Numbered from the stretch's first letter, positions 24,256 through 33,556 are shown. The stretch: 64,000 nucleotides of DNA from CAVPCZ01 sp963779225 (GCA_963779225.1 CAVZWW010000003.1:3534001-3598000), one strand, 5' to 3'. Made by a program: numbers and translations. The notes: generated by a model not told the origin, from the letters alone.

Positions 24256-25659
24256 CTATGGAGGCGGGTTTGGGTGGTTCTGTTGCTTCAATCGGAATTT
24301 CACAATCTTGTTGTATACCGTGCGTCGGCTGACCCCAAGGCGTTCGGCGGCAAGGGTCTGGTTCCAATGCGCTTCCTCAAGGGTTATGCGATAGAGTTCA
24401 CGCTGGTGGATATTCGCCTCTTCTGCGATCCGGGCAAGGGGATCCGGCCGCGATGGAGCATTCCACTGTTCGAGCACCACAATCCCTGCGGCACGAAGGG
24501 CTATGTCACCGTCCTCCAGCCGGTTCCCCTCACAGTTCACCAGCGCACCATGTACACAGTTCTCCAGCTCCCTGACATTCCCCGGCCATTCCTGGCGTAA
24601 GAGAAGCCCCATGGCCGATTCAGAAATCGAATCGACAGGGCTCCCCTCGGATACCCGGAGTTTCTGGATAAAATGATTCACGTAAAGCGGGATGTCTTCT
24701 TTGTGATCGCGCAGAGGCGGGAGGAGGAGCCGGGCGACGTTCAGGCGGAAGAGCAGATCCTCGCGAAATGTCCCCCGGGCGGTCATTTCATCAAGGTTCC
24801 GGTTGGTGGCGGCAATAACCCGGATATTCACCCTGATCGGTGCACGGCCTCCCAACCGCACGACTTCTTTCTCCTGGAGGACACGCAGAAGATTGGCCTG
24901 GGCCTCCAGAGGGAGTTCCCCGATCTCATCCAGAAAAACGCTCCCACCGTCGGCGGATTCGAACTTGCCCCGACGCTGCTCGTGCGCATCGGTGAAGGCT
25001 CCCCTCTCGTGCCCGAAGAGTTCGCTCTGGATCAGAGCCTGCGGGATACTTGCGCAATCGATCACGACGAACGGCTTCGACCGCCTCTGGCTCTCATAAT
25101 GAAGGGCTTTCGCGGCAAGCTCCTTGCCGGTCCCGCTCTCGCCCAGGATCAGGACCGTCGTGTCAGATCCGGCGAGCTTGAGGAGCTCCTTGCGGACACC
25201 TTGCATCTGCGAGCTCGCACCGATGATCGATTCTACGGAATGCCTGGGGGATTTTCGGGAGTCGGTCGCGTGGAGTTCGCCTCGCTTCCGGGAACTTTCA
25301 ACGGCGAGTCTGACGGCGTTAACGAGATTTGCGTTTTCGAGAGGTTTGAGGAGGTAGTCGTGGGTGCCCAGCTTTCCGGCCTCCACTGCATCGTGAAGAC
25401 TTCCGTGGGCGGTCAACATGATGGGAACAACTCCCGGCTGGACCTCCTTAAGGCGGCTGATGAACTCCAGGCCGTCCATCCCGGGCATCACCTTGTCGAC
25501 GATGGCAACATTCAGGGCCTGGGCCGCAGCGAGGTTAAGCGCCTCGGCCCCGTCCTTCGCCTGGAAGACCTCGTACCCTTCGGCGGCAAGGACCGAGCGC
25601 ACTCCCATGCGGAAGGGTTTGTCGTTATCGACAATGAGGACTTTGCCGGCGTGGCTCAT
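24256..25659 (-). CDS. NtrC-family sigma-54-dependent response regulator
   Basis: A 467-residue activator. The receiver domain has D11, D13, phospho-acceptor D55, T83 and K105. The AAA+ domain has Walker A GESGTGKE (173-180), Walker B VFLDEI (241-246) and the sigma-54 contact loop at 220-225, which reads GAFTDA instead of GAFTGA. A Fis-type helix-turn-helix ends the protein (AAERLGVSRRTVYNKIVKF). It is the last gene of the operon that starts at 29,103 (gap of 30 bases). Likely target: the ABC operon next door. No histidine kinase is in the window. Confidence 0.93.
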   Translation of the reverse strand: MSHAGKVLIVDNDKPFRMGVRSVLAAEGYEVFQAKDGAEALNLAAAQALNVAIVDKVMPGMDGLEFISRLKEVQPGVVPIMLTAHGSLHDAVEAGKLGTHDYLLKPLENANLVNAVRLAVESSRKRGELHATDSRKSPRHSVESIIGASSQMQGVRKELLKLAGSDTTVLILGESGTGKELAAKALHYESQRRSKPFVVIDCASIPQALIQSELFGHERGAFTDAHEQRRGKFESADGGSVFLDEIGELPLEAQANLLRVLQEKEVVRLGGRAPIRVNIRVIAATNRNLDEMTARGTFREDLLFRLNVARLLLPPLRDHKEDIPLYVNHFIQKLRVSEGSPVDSISESAMGLLLRQEWPGNVRELENCVHGALVNCEGNRLEDGDIALRAAGIVVLEQWNAPSRPDPLARIAEEANIHQRELYRITLEEAHWNQTLAAERLGVSRRTVYNKIVKFRLKQQNHPNPPP

Positions 25660-25665
25660 GCGTCA

Positions 25666-25679
25666 CTCACATATGTGAG
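25666..25679. promoter_or_regulatory. Perfect 14-base palindrome before the regulator gene
   Basis: CTCACATATGTGAG is a perfect inverted repeat in the 30-base gap upstream of the response-regulator start (6 bases from the ATG), exactly where the ribosome site would be. It could be an operator or an RNA hairpin that masks the start region. Confidence 0.45.
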
Positions 25680-25689
25680 AGTCTCATGG

Positions 25690-26688
25690 TCATTGCACTA
25701 TGAAGTGCGCATTCCGGTGTCTCTCCCCACCCGGGTCGTGCAGCAGGCCGCCCTGGATCGCCTCCGCCAGCTCCCGTATGCCGTCTTCGACCGTATGCTT
25801 CGTCTCATAACCCAACACCCGGCCGATCTTTTCAAACGACACGCGGATGTCGCGCATGTCCCCGCCAAAGCTCAGGTCTTTATACTCAATCTCCACTCCC
25901 GACACGAATTTCTGCACGAGCCTGATGAGATCCTCTTTCGAGTAATTGCCGCTGTCAGACCCGACATTGAAGATCTGGTTCCGCACTCTGGCTTCATCAA
26001 CATCCAGCACCAGCATGATTGCCCGGATAATGTCCCGGATATGCACAAACGACCGGTTGTAGTTTTTCTGATAGATGATCAGCTTCCGCTTTTGAATAGC
26101 CTCCAGAACGAACTGGTTGATGATCAGGTCAAATCGTGTACGGGGAGAAAGTCCGAACAGAGTGGCAAACCTGAAGAGAACCGGCGCACACCGGGAGGTT
26201 TTGCCCTGTGCGAGCAGGAATTGCTCGGCTGCGATCTTGGTTTCGGCATAGAGAGATTGAGGATTCAGGGGGGATTCTTCCGTCACCGGCTTTCCATCCT
26301 CGGCAATCCCGTAATTGCTGTAGGTCGAGGACAGGACCATCCGCTTCACACCCTCCGATTCAGCGGCGTGGAAGACATTTTTGGTCCCCTCAAGATTGTA
26401 CCGCCATGAAACCTGCGGTCCAACTTGCTGGCAGGCGGGAAATCCAACGATTGCTGCGAGATGGACGACATAATCCACCCCCTTGAACAGAGGCGGCAGT
26501 ATCTTCTCTTCGCAGACATTGCCTTTGACAAACCGGAAATGGGGATGTGTCAGGTACCCCATCAGCGAGTCCCCACCAAACAGAAGATCATCGACGACGG
26601 TAACCCGGTGACCGCTGTATAGCAGCGTGCCTGTGAGCAATGAGCCTATGTAGCCCGCGCCGCCGGTAATGAGGATGTGGGAGCCCAT
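25690..26688 (-). CDS. NAD-dependent nucleotide-sugar epimerase/dehydratase
   Basis: A 332-residue extended SDR. The NAD-binding GGAGYIG (about residue 9), the active-site pair SSTYSNYG and YAETK (YxxxK, about 150), and a typical C-terminal substrate domain are present. It is encoded six bases after a GDP-mannose dehydratase gene, so the most economical substrate is a GDP-4-keto-6-deoxy sugar. UDP-sugar epimerisation is an alternative. Confidence 0.88.
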   Translation of the reverse strand: MGSHILITGGAGYIGSLLTGTLLYSGHRVTVVDDLLFGGDSLMGYLTHPHFRFVKGNVCEEKILPPLFKGVDYVVHLAAIVGFPACQQVGPQVSWRYNLEGTKNVFHAAESEGVKRMVLSSTYSNYGIAEDGKPVTEESPLNPQSLYAETKIAAEQFLLAQGKTSRCAPVLFRFATLFGLSPRTRFDLIINQFVLEAIQKRKLIIYQKNYNRSFVHIRDIIRAIMLVLDVDEARVRNQIFNVGSDSGNYSKEDLIRLVQKFVSGVEIEYKDLSFGGDMRDIRVSFEKIGRVLGYETKHTVEDGIRELAEAIQGGLLHDPGGERHRNAHFIVQ

Positions 26689-26694
26689 GGGGTC

Positions 26695-27684
26695 TTACCC
26701 CCGCTCGCGGAGAAGTTGAAGATCGGACTCCACCATCTCTTCGACAATCGTCGCAAAGGAACGCCCCGGGTGCCATCCGAGCAGGCGTTGTGCCTTTCCG
26801 CTGTCACCCGTAAGCATCTCCACCTCGGCCGGACGGAAGAACTGCTTATCCACCACAACGTGTTGTTGATAATCCAGTCCCACTTTCGAGAATGCGGCCT
26901 GGCAGAACTCGCGCACGGAATGGGTTTCGCCGGTCGCAATCACGAAATCCTCGGGCTCATCCCTCTGCAACATTGACCACATGGCCGGCACATAATCCTG
27001 GGAGTGCCCCCAGTCGCGGCGTGCATCCAGATTGCCGAGCCGTAGCTCCTTTGCCAGTCCCAGCTTGATCCTGGCCGCATTGTAAGTGATCTTTCGGGTC
27101 ACGAATTCAAAGCCGCGCCGGGGGGACTCATGATTGAACAGGATGCCACTCGCCGCGAACATCCCGTATGTCTCACGGTAGTTCCGCGTCAGGTCAAACC
27201 CGGCCACCTTGGATATTCCGTACGACGACCGGGGATGGAAGGGGGTGTTTTCGGACTGAGGCACTTCCTTTACCTTGCCGAACATCTCGCTGGAGCCGGC
27301 AAAATAGAAGCGGCATTCAGGCCGTGCATCGCGCAGTGCGGTCAGGATAAAATGCGTGCCGTTGATGTTCGTGTTGAGCGTCGAAAACTCGTCTTCGAAC
27401 GAGTAGCTCACGAAACTCTGGGCGGCCAGGTGGTAGCATTCATCCGGATTTACTTTCACGATCGTCCGGTAGAGGCTCGGAAAGCTCTCAAGGGAACCGG
27501 CATGGAACCGGACGTCGTTGAGAAGGTGCTTGATGCGCCACATACGGTGCGACGGATCTTCAAGGGCCACCTGTCGTACGATCCCATGAACCTCGTACCC
27601 TTTCGCGAGCAAGAACTCGGCGAGGTAGGATCCGTCCTGACCGGTGATACCGGTGATGAGTGCACGTTTGGAGGAAGGTGTCAA
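26695..27684 (-). CDS. gmd: GDP-mannose 4,6-dehydratase (second copy)
   Basis: A complete 329-residue GMD: ALITGITGQDGSYLAEFLL, FAGSSEMFGKVKE, the YGISK active site, FNHESPRRGFEFVTRK and LGNLDARRDWGHSQDYV. It converts GDP-D-mannose to GDP-4-keto-6-deoxymannose. It differs clearly from the copy at 12,646-13,699 (for example a shorter C-terminus and an extra RIKHLLNDVRF segment after the first helix), so this is not a recent duplication. It lies between the AMP-ligase and epimerase genes with gaps of 12 and 6 bases. Confidence 0.94.
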   Translation of the reverse strand: MTPSSKRALITGITGQDGSYLAEFLLAKGYEVHGIVRQVALEDPSHRMWRIKHLLNDVRFHAGSLESFPSLYRTIVKVNPDECYHLAAQSFVSYSFEDEFSTLNTNINGTHFILTALRDARPECRFYFAGSSEMFGKVKEVPQSENTPFHPRSSYGISKVAGFDLTRNYRETYGMFAASGILFNHESPRRGFEFVTRKITYNAARIKLGLAKELRLGNLDARRDWGHSQDYVPAMWSMLQRDEPEDFVIATGETHSVREFCQAAFSKVGLDYQQHVVVDKQFFRPAEVEMLTGDSGKAQRLLGWHPGRSFATIVEEMVESDLQLLRERG

Positions 27685-27696
27685 GGTTTAGAATCC

Positions 27697-29103
27697 TTAC
27701 TCTAAAGGCTTATAGTCCTTCTTGCCCGACGCGGTGACCGGAATTGCATCGACCACATTCACTTCAATGGTTGTCAGGGTCACCCCCAAGAGCTCCGCTG
27801 TGTGGCGGCGGATAATATCCGGTTCGATCGGCTCTCGAAGAGCCACGAACAATCTGATCCGGTTCTTCCCTTCCAATGCGGCGGAGTGGACCGGAAAGTT
27901 CTTTTCCACGCTGGCTTCAATGTCGGCAAGGTTCACCCGCTTGCCGTAAAGCTTGGCAAACCTTTTTAGCCTTCCCACCAAATAGAAGAAACCGTCATCG
28001 TCCACGCGGGCAAGGTCGCCGGTATGAAGCACTCCGTTGAGAAGATCTCCCTGCGTCAGAGCTTCCCTGTCCTCTGCATACCCCATCATGACATTGGGAC
28101 CTGTGTACACAAGTTCCTGAGCATCGGGCATTCCCTCAACGGGCCGCAATGTCATATGGCCGTCAGGGATGGAGATTCCTATCGACCCGATCTTCTGCCC
28201 GAGCTGCTCCCAGGGGACGTAGGAGATGCGTGCCGTGGCTTCCGTCTGACCGTACATCACGAAAAATCTCTTGCCGGCCGCCCTGGTCTTTTCGTGGAAG
28301 GCGTCAATAAGATCGGGCCGGAGTCCCCCTCCCGCCTGCGTCATCGTTGCGAGGGTTGGATGCTTGCCGGGATCAAAATCGAAACGGTGAAGAGTCTCAT
28401 ACATGAACGGAACCCCCGCAAACGAAGTACAAGCTTGTGCGTTGAAATCCTGCCAGAACTCTCCCATCATGAACGAGTGCTTCGTGAGAACCGTGGTCGC
28501 CCCGGCGAGCAGGTGCGTATTGAGGAGCGAGAGCCCGTACGAATAATACATAGGCAAGCCCTGAATACTCCGTTCCTGTTCCATGATTCCAAGGTAGTTG
28601 ACGATCGAGCGGGCATTTGCCAGTACGTTGGACTTCTTCAGTCGTACCAGCTTGGGATTTCCCGTTGAACCGGATGTCGGGAGCAGGACTGACAGTTCAG
28701 GGTGATAGTTCCTGTGGAGGGGGGAAGGAACAGCCGGCCGATACGCCTGATATGTCGTACCGGACACCGGACCGACCTCTGTATGCCCTTCCGGCGGGGG
28801 GATGCCCGCGGGAAGTAACAAGAAGTCGGGTACGTAGATTTCGGTAAGCCCCCTCACAGACGACTCTTTGGGCTCAAGGAGGCAGATCGGCACACCCTGA
28901 TCCAGGCAGGCCAGGTAGATGCTTATCGAATCGACGGTGTTGGTTGAGTACAGAAATGCAAGCGGAGAGCCCCCTTGCGTTCGAAGCCAGTTCTTGACAT
29001 CCGCGACCTTCTGACGGAGTTCGGCGTAGGTGACTATTTGATCTTGTGGCACATCGATGAAGGCAGGAGATGATGGTCGACCGTTGTCCAGAAACTCGAG
29101 CAT
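27697..29103 (-). CDS. Stand-alone AMP-forming acyl/aryl ligase (ANL superfamily)
   Basis: A 468-residue adenylating enzyme with the P-loop-like LLPTSGSTGNPKL (about residue 143), YGQTEATARISY (about 284), TGDLARVDDDGFFYLVGR (about 368) and the C-terminal catalytic Lys segment VTASGKKDYK. Such enzymes activate a carboxylic acid as acyl-AMP and pass it to CoA or a carrier protein; no carrier is encoded nearby. As first gene of an operon with gmd and an epimerase, it may supply an acyl group for a modified deoxysugar. This role is inferred. Confidence 0.85.
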   Translation of the reverse strand: MLEFLDNGRPSSPAFIDVPQDQIVTYAELRQKVADVKNWLRTQGGSPLAFLYSTNTVDSISIYLACLDQGVPICLLEPKESSVRGLTEIYVPDFLLLPAGIPPPEGHTEVGPVSGTTYQAYRPAVPSPLHRNYHPELSVLLPTSGSTGNPKLVRLKKSNVLANARSIVNYLGIMEQERSIQGLPMYYSYGLSLLNTHLLAGATTVLTKHSFMMGEFWQDFNAQACTSFAGVPFMYETLHRFDFDPGKHPTLATMTQAGGGLRPDLIDAFHEKTRAAGKRFFVMYGQTEATARISYVPWEQLGQKIGSIGISIPDGHMTLRPVEGMPDAQELVYTGPNVMMGYAEDREALTQGDLLNGVLHTGDLARVDDDGFFYLVGRLKRFAKLYGKRVNLADIEASVEKNFPVHSAALEGKNRIRLFVALREPIEPDIIRRHTAELLGVTLTTIEVNVVDAIPVTASGKKDYKPLE

Positions 29104-29144
29104 GGATTTGTGAGAATTTTTATGTCGAGGAAAGAAATTAAGGA

Positions 29145-29174
29145 CAAATATACCAACAATTAGGCGAGAGTCAA
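29145..29174 (-). promoter_or_regulatory. Bacteroidetes-type promoter of the ligase-gmd-epimerase-regulator operon
   Basis: TTG (29,172-29,174), a 19-base spacer and TATATTTG (29,145-29,152) match the consensus exactly at the -7 box. The predicted leader is about 37 bases. The element is nearly the same as the mntA promoter. Confidence 0.65.
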
Positions 29175-29354
29175 TGCTGGGACCGAGGGGTTCAAGAAGT
29201 AGGCTGCTTGCAGCCGGCGGCGGGACCGGTCGAACGGGTTCGGGTAGTTCTGGCTCAGCTGGAACTCACGCGGGGCCGTCTTCGCAACATCCGTCAACTT
29301 CGCCCATACGGTGGCCACTCTCCCGGTGGGGAGTATCCCGTTCAGCTCCCCCTG

Positions 29355-32109
29355 CTATTCGGGAACCTTCGTCGACTTCATCGCTGTAAGGTCCGTGCCA
29401 CCGAGATTTTCCAGAATGAGCGCCCGGTCATTTCCACTGCCCGAATACTTCACCTGTCCGTTCATGTTTACGTCCTCGTTGTAATACCCACTCAGTGTCG
29501 CCGTCAAATCTGTACCGCCGATCCGCGTCAATATCGGTGCACGGTCGTTCCCGGATCCGCTGTACTTCAATTGTCCGTTTCCCGTTACATCCCCCGACCA
29601 GAGTCCGTACACCCCTCCCCCCAAATCCTTCGCATCTCCACCATAAAATTGGCCTAACCCGGTGGTGAAATCGTACAGCGCACTCGCGATGTCCAAAGTC
29701 ACCGTGCTCGCGCTCATTGCGGCAAGGTGATTGCGATGTCGAAGAACGATGTAGTAGTTACCACTGCTAAACGAGGGGAAGGCCACGGGAGAGACGCCGT
29801 CCAGGTCCACCACTGAGCCGTCGCTCTTGATGAACGCTGCGCGTGTAGCGACCTTCGTCGATGCTGCGGGATCTGTGCGCAGTTCCACCAACACCCAGTC
29901 GACAACACCTACCGGGACGCTTATCACCGATTCCGTCCCGGTATGGTTCCATGGGGCGGCATTATACGGCTGGTTCAGTGGAATAGATCCTGCCGTGTAC
30001 AGTGCTGTCGACATCACCCCGGCAGTGCACGGGCCCTGCAACAAGACCTTCGCATTTGCGCAAACCGGACTCTCGCGGAATACAGCACGAACGGCAATAT
30101 CATAGGAAGCCAAATTACTGAAACTTGTACCATCACTTGAATAGTATGAATTTCCTGTGATCGGAGGCGAAATATCAATAGGAACAGCATATCCGCCCGA
30201 CACTTTCTGAAAGAATATTCTCACATATATGGGTACGCCTTCTGTCACATCAATTTCAGGCGAGAAATTCAACTGTACAAAGCTGGGTATTCCCAGGGAA
30301 ACACCTCCTACCGGACTACCTACCTGCGATGACAGAACATTTGAACTGAAATCAGCAAAAGCAGTTGCACTGATATTTGTATATGTATTTGCATAGCTGA
30401 ACACCCTTATGCCCGCAAGCTTTCCTGTATGAGTGGGTGTACATCTAACCATTCCGTATCCACTATTTGATCCCAAAGAACCAACGGACCAAGTGGTCGC
30501 TCTCCTATAAAACTGCATATTATATCCAAAATACATGGGGAGGACGGCAGTGGCGGACATAGTAGCAGAAGATGCAGAAATACTACGTATCTCAACACCG
30601 CTTGAATTCGTATTCCAGAGCTTTGAGTTAGGTGTCGTTGTGAAAGTCAAAGATGTATTACCTGTCGAACCGGGATAAGGATCTCCGGCATCACCTCTGT
30701 TAATATTGCCTGCCATTTGCTCCAAACCGTCAGCCTCATAAACCTTAACACCCAGGTGCGCTTTTGTTACATTTATCATATTTGCAGCCGGCCAGATATC
30801 AGCAAGATTCTTGTCTACGTGGTAAATCAACAATCCTGAGTTCGGTAGGTTGGCATCAAATCCGTTTTGTTGTCTGTTTTCAATGAGCATATACTCATCG
30901 GCCTGACAATTATCCATCCAGATTTTGTAGGAAAATGAATTTGTTTCAGCCTCGGGAATGCTCAACGCCTGGCTTGACGCAACGACGGTTGGGGTTGTAT
31001 ACCCCAGAAGTTCCTTGCAGTATGCAGACATGTGTGATGGCCTTTCGGGGGTATAACCGTTTCCGCCCCAGCTTCCGCCGGCCATCAAACACCAGTTGCC
31101 TACGCCCTGTGAACTTCCGTTTGTTGCGTAGTCTGTATCATAAAGATCAGGCAATCCAAGCATGTGTCCGTATTCGTGGCAAAACACTCCTATGTCAACA
31201 TGATTCAACCCGTACAATTCCGGCATGATAATATACATGCTTATGGATTTCCCGTCATAGGTCCTCGAATATGGTGAGGGCAGACTACTCGAATGGGACC
31301 AGATGTACTGTGTCTGGCTGCCTTCTTCGGCCCCTTTTCCGGCATGGACTATGAAAAGTCCGTCGACAGCACCGTCGCCGTCGTTATCGTAGAGCGACCA
31401 ATCAACTCCATTTGCCTCTGCTGCATCAATACATTGGGCGATCAGTTCTCGCACGTGTGTTGAATAATTGGCATTACTATATGCATAATACGACGATGGC
31501 TCCGCAGCGGTAATCCAATCCTCATAGTCTGCCTGAATTGATACCGCGCCATACGAAACGTCCTTGTAATATTTGCTCATGCCACCGATACCGCTTTTCC
31601 AGCTATCATCGTTTACCATATCTTGAAAACTCACACTTGTTTGCGTCGCAGCTATATCCGAGAACTCCACGCACAGGATGAGGACACGCTTTACCGTAGC
31701 CTGAGTTTGCTTCAACACCGGAGTACTCTGTGAATAGAGTGTTCTCATTGATATTCCGCTCTACCTGATGTGTCTGCATTTTGTCGGCGATTACCTGCTG
31801 TGACTCCACCAGATGTCTGGGAATACTCATCATCGTTTGATTCTGCGGGAGTTTACTGCTTCCCTGTACCTTGAAAGCACTCTGAACAAATCTTCCTTCA
31901 GGACTCAGTGTTGCATAGTACCAATATGCATCACTCCCTTGAAGTACGACGTAGCCGTCCAGGGTCTCCGCATAATTGTATCGCTCGTCGCCAAAGCCCA
32001 CGATACTGAATGTCGTTCCATCGGGCTGGGCCACCACGGTTGGGGTCTGCTTTGCCGGAATTGCGAAAAGGGTGGCGCTCCAGAGCATCAAAAGCAGCAG
32101 CTTCTTCAT
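29355..32109 (-). CDS. Secreted M6-family metalloprotease with dockerin-like tail (one-base frameshift)
   Basis: The gene starts at ATG 32,107-32,109 after a GGAGG ribosome site with a signal peptide (MKKLLLLMLWSATLFAIPA). After about 125 residues the frame shifts by one extra base between about 31,700 and 31,745 and continues as 797 codons. These carry the zinc motif HEYGH (codons near 31,165-31,178), LPDLYD after it and an EF-hand-like DNDGDGAVDG. The C-terminus has two copies of a DVNMNGQVKYSGSGNDR-like element, a calcium/dockerin-like tail common in FCB secreted proteins. Immune-inhibitor-A-type secreted protease. Confidence 0.85.
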
Positions 32110-32264
32110 GCCAACCTCCATTTAATGTTGAGCAGTCACTCTATGGATCGAGATTTCATCAATGCGAATGATCGGATGGGAGAGGCCGTTCATGAATGTT
32201 TTCCTTCAAGACCGCGCGCGTCAGCATTTCCCCAATCAATCACAGGTATCCACGCATGGATTGT

Positions 32265-32390
32265 CAGCAGGAGGAACTTCAGAGCAACGGGGCGGTCGAG
32301 TTTGAGGTTGTGGGCCTTGTAGACTACACCCATGCTTCCGTCGCTCAGGTGTTCGAGGATATCATAGCGGGTACCAACCTTGCCGATCAT
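32265..32390 (-). pseudogene. N-terminal remnant of a Ser/Thr protein kinase
   Basis: About 42 codons read MIGKVGTRYDILEHL...GVVYKAHNLKLDRPVALKFLL: the glycine-rich loop and the beta-3 Lys (VALKFL) of a bacterial Hanks-type kinase. The frame then leaves the family abruptly and stops at 32,190. No catalytic loop or later kinase motif follows, so the gene was cut, perhaps when the protease gene arrived. Confidence 0.7.
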
Positions 32391-32585
32391 GGGGAACCTA
32401 CACGGGGGTGTATGATTCCTACGGCACGAAGAACCAGCGATACAGCGATAAGTTAGGGGAAAGTATGGCGAGAGTCAACATCACCGAATCACTCAGATAC
32501 TCAACTTGCCGATCAACGAAGGCAGGTCTTCGCCAGGAGCCGCAGACCGGTCATACCCACCGTGAGCGCACGCTCTGGAGGGAGG

Positions 32586-33413
32586 TCAAGAATCTGTTGA
32601 GGTCTTCGGAGTCTTCGATCGTGAGTTCTCGGCAACATCTTCAAGTCGGAACACCACCTTGTTGTAGTTATCAGCGATGTACTCAAGCAGAGCCCAAATG
32701 AAGACAATGGTGCCAATCATCTCGAGGCTCTCCTCGACAGTGGCAATCAAACTGTATGTCAGGTTCTCTCGCCCATGTAGCCCGGTGTACCAACCCCCGA
32801 TCATCTCGACCCCGATGGCCCCGCCAACGTAGAGGGTTCCGGCCAGCATGAAAGTGAGCCTCGGTTTCGTGGAGAGCTGCCGGAGGAATCTTGCGTAGAA
32901 AAGCGCGAGAAGGAGCACAAGTATGATGCCGGGCAGGACCCAGGCAAAATGGAAGATGCCAAGATTGCCACCGCCCAGCAGATTGCGTACCGGCCTGACA
33001 AGCATTTCGTGGATAGAAGCTGCCTCATCGGCTGCCAGATACAAGAATCCGATAGACAGAGTCGCCCAATACGACAGGCGTACAGCAGATCGCTTTCTTT
33101 CCAGTACGGTGATTACAGCAAGAAGGAACGACGCAAAGAGCAATAGAAAGGTGGAATAAGATGTCGGAATGTTCTGCTCTCGGTCCACATAAAAGAGCCG
33201 GACGAGCCCAAAAACCGTGTCATGCCCTGTCAAATAGACAATTAATTGGAGGCCGACGCTTGCAAGGACCAGCAGAAAAGCCACCACTCCCAATACGCGG
33301 AAAATTGAGTGTGGATTCAGGGATATCTGACTGTTCAGCACTTGAGAAGGATTCTCAAAAGTATCTTTCGGACACTTGGCAGATGGGAGTGCAGCCGGGG
33401 CACGGGACTTCAT
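32586..33413 (-). CDS. Multi-pass membrane protein of unknown function
   Basis: A 275-residue protein with about seven transmembrane helices beginning near residue 38. A conserved-looking acidic/His segment YLAADEAASIHEML lies at the start of helix four, and a polar C-terminal tail follows. Proteins with an ADEAASIHE motif occur as conserved hypotheticals in several phyla; no function is known to me. It lies alone between the kinase remnant and tRNA-Ser. Confidence 0.65.
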   Translation of the reverse strand: MKSRAPAALPSAKCPKDTFENPSQVLNSQISLNPHSIFRVLGVVAFLLVLASVGLQLIVYLTGHDTVFGLVRLFYVDREQNIPTSYSTFLLLFASFLLAVITVLERKRSAVRLSYWATLSIGFLYLAADEAASIHEMLVRPVRNLLGGGNLGIFHFAWVLPGIILVLLLALFYARFLRQLSTKPRLTFMLAGTLYVGGAIGVEMIGGWYTGLHGRENLTYSLIATVEESLEMIGTIVFIWALLEYIADNYNKVVFRLEDVAENSRSKTPKTSTDS

Positions 33414-33430
33414 TGTTCATAGATTGAGAG

Positions 33431-33517
33431 CGGAGAGGCAGGGATTCGAACCCTGGATACCGCAAGCGGTATACCGGTTTTCGAGACCGGCGCCTTCAAC
33501 CACTCGGCCACCTCTCC
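33431..33517 (-). tRNA. tRNA-Ser (CGA anticodon)
   Basis: An 87-base minus-strand cloverleaf. The acceptor GGAGAGG pairs with CCTCTCC (discriminator G), the anticodon loop CTCGAAA gives CGA, a long variable arm (ATACCGC...GCGGTAT) follows, and the T arm is GGGTTCGAATCCC. No CCA is encoded. Confidence 0.97.
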
Positions 33518-33525
33518 AGAGTTCG

Positions 33526-33556
33526 TAAATGTACCCAATTCCCAAGACTTTCGCAA
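33526..33556 (-). promoter_or_regulatory. Bacteroidetes-type promoter of tRNA-Ser(CGA)
   Basis: TTG (33,554-33,556), 20-base spacer, TACATTTA (33,526-33,533), ending 8 bases before the mature tRNA 5' end. Confidence 0.6.

Noticed and set aside
24673..26409. Long plus-strand open frame opposite the regulator and epimerase genes
   Set aside because: It spans two well-supported minus-strand genes, has no recognisable domain and reflects codon bias on the opposite strand.
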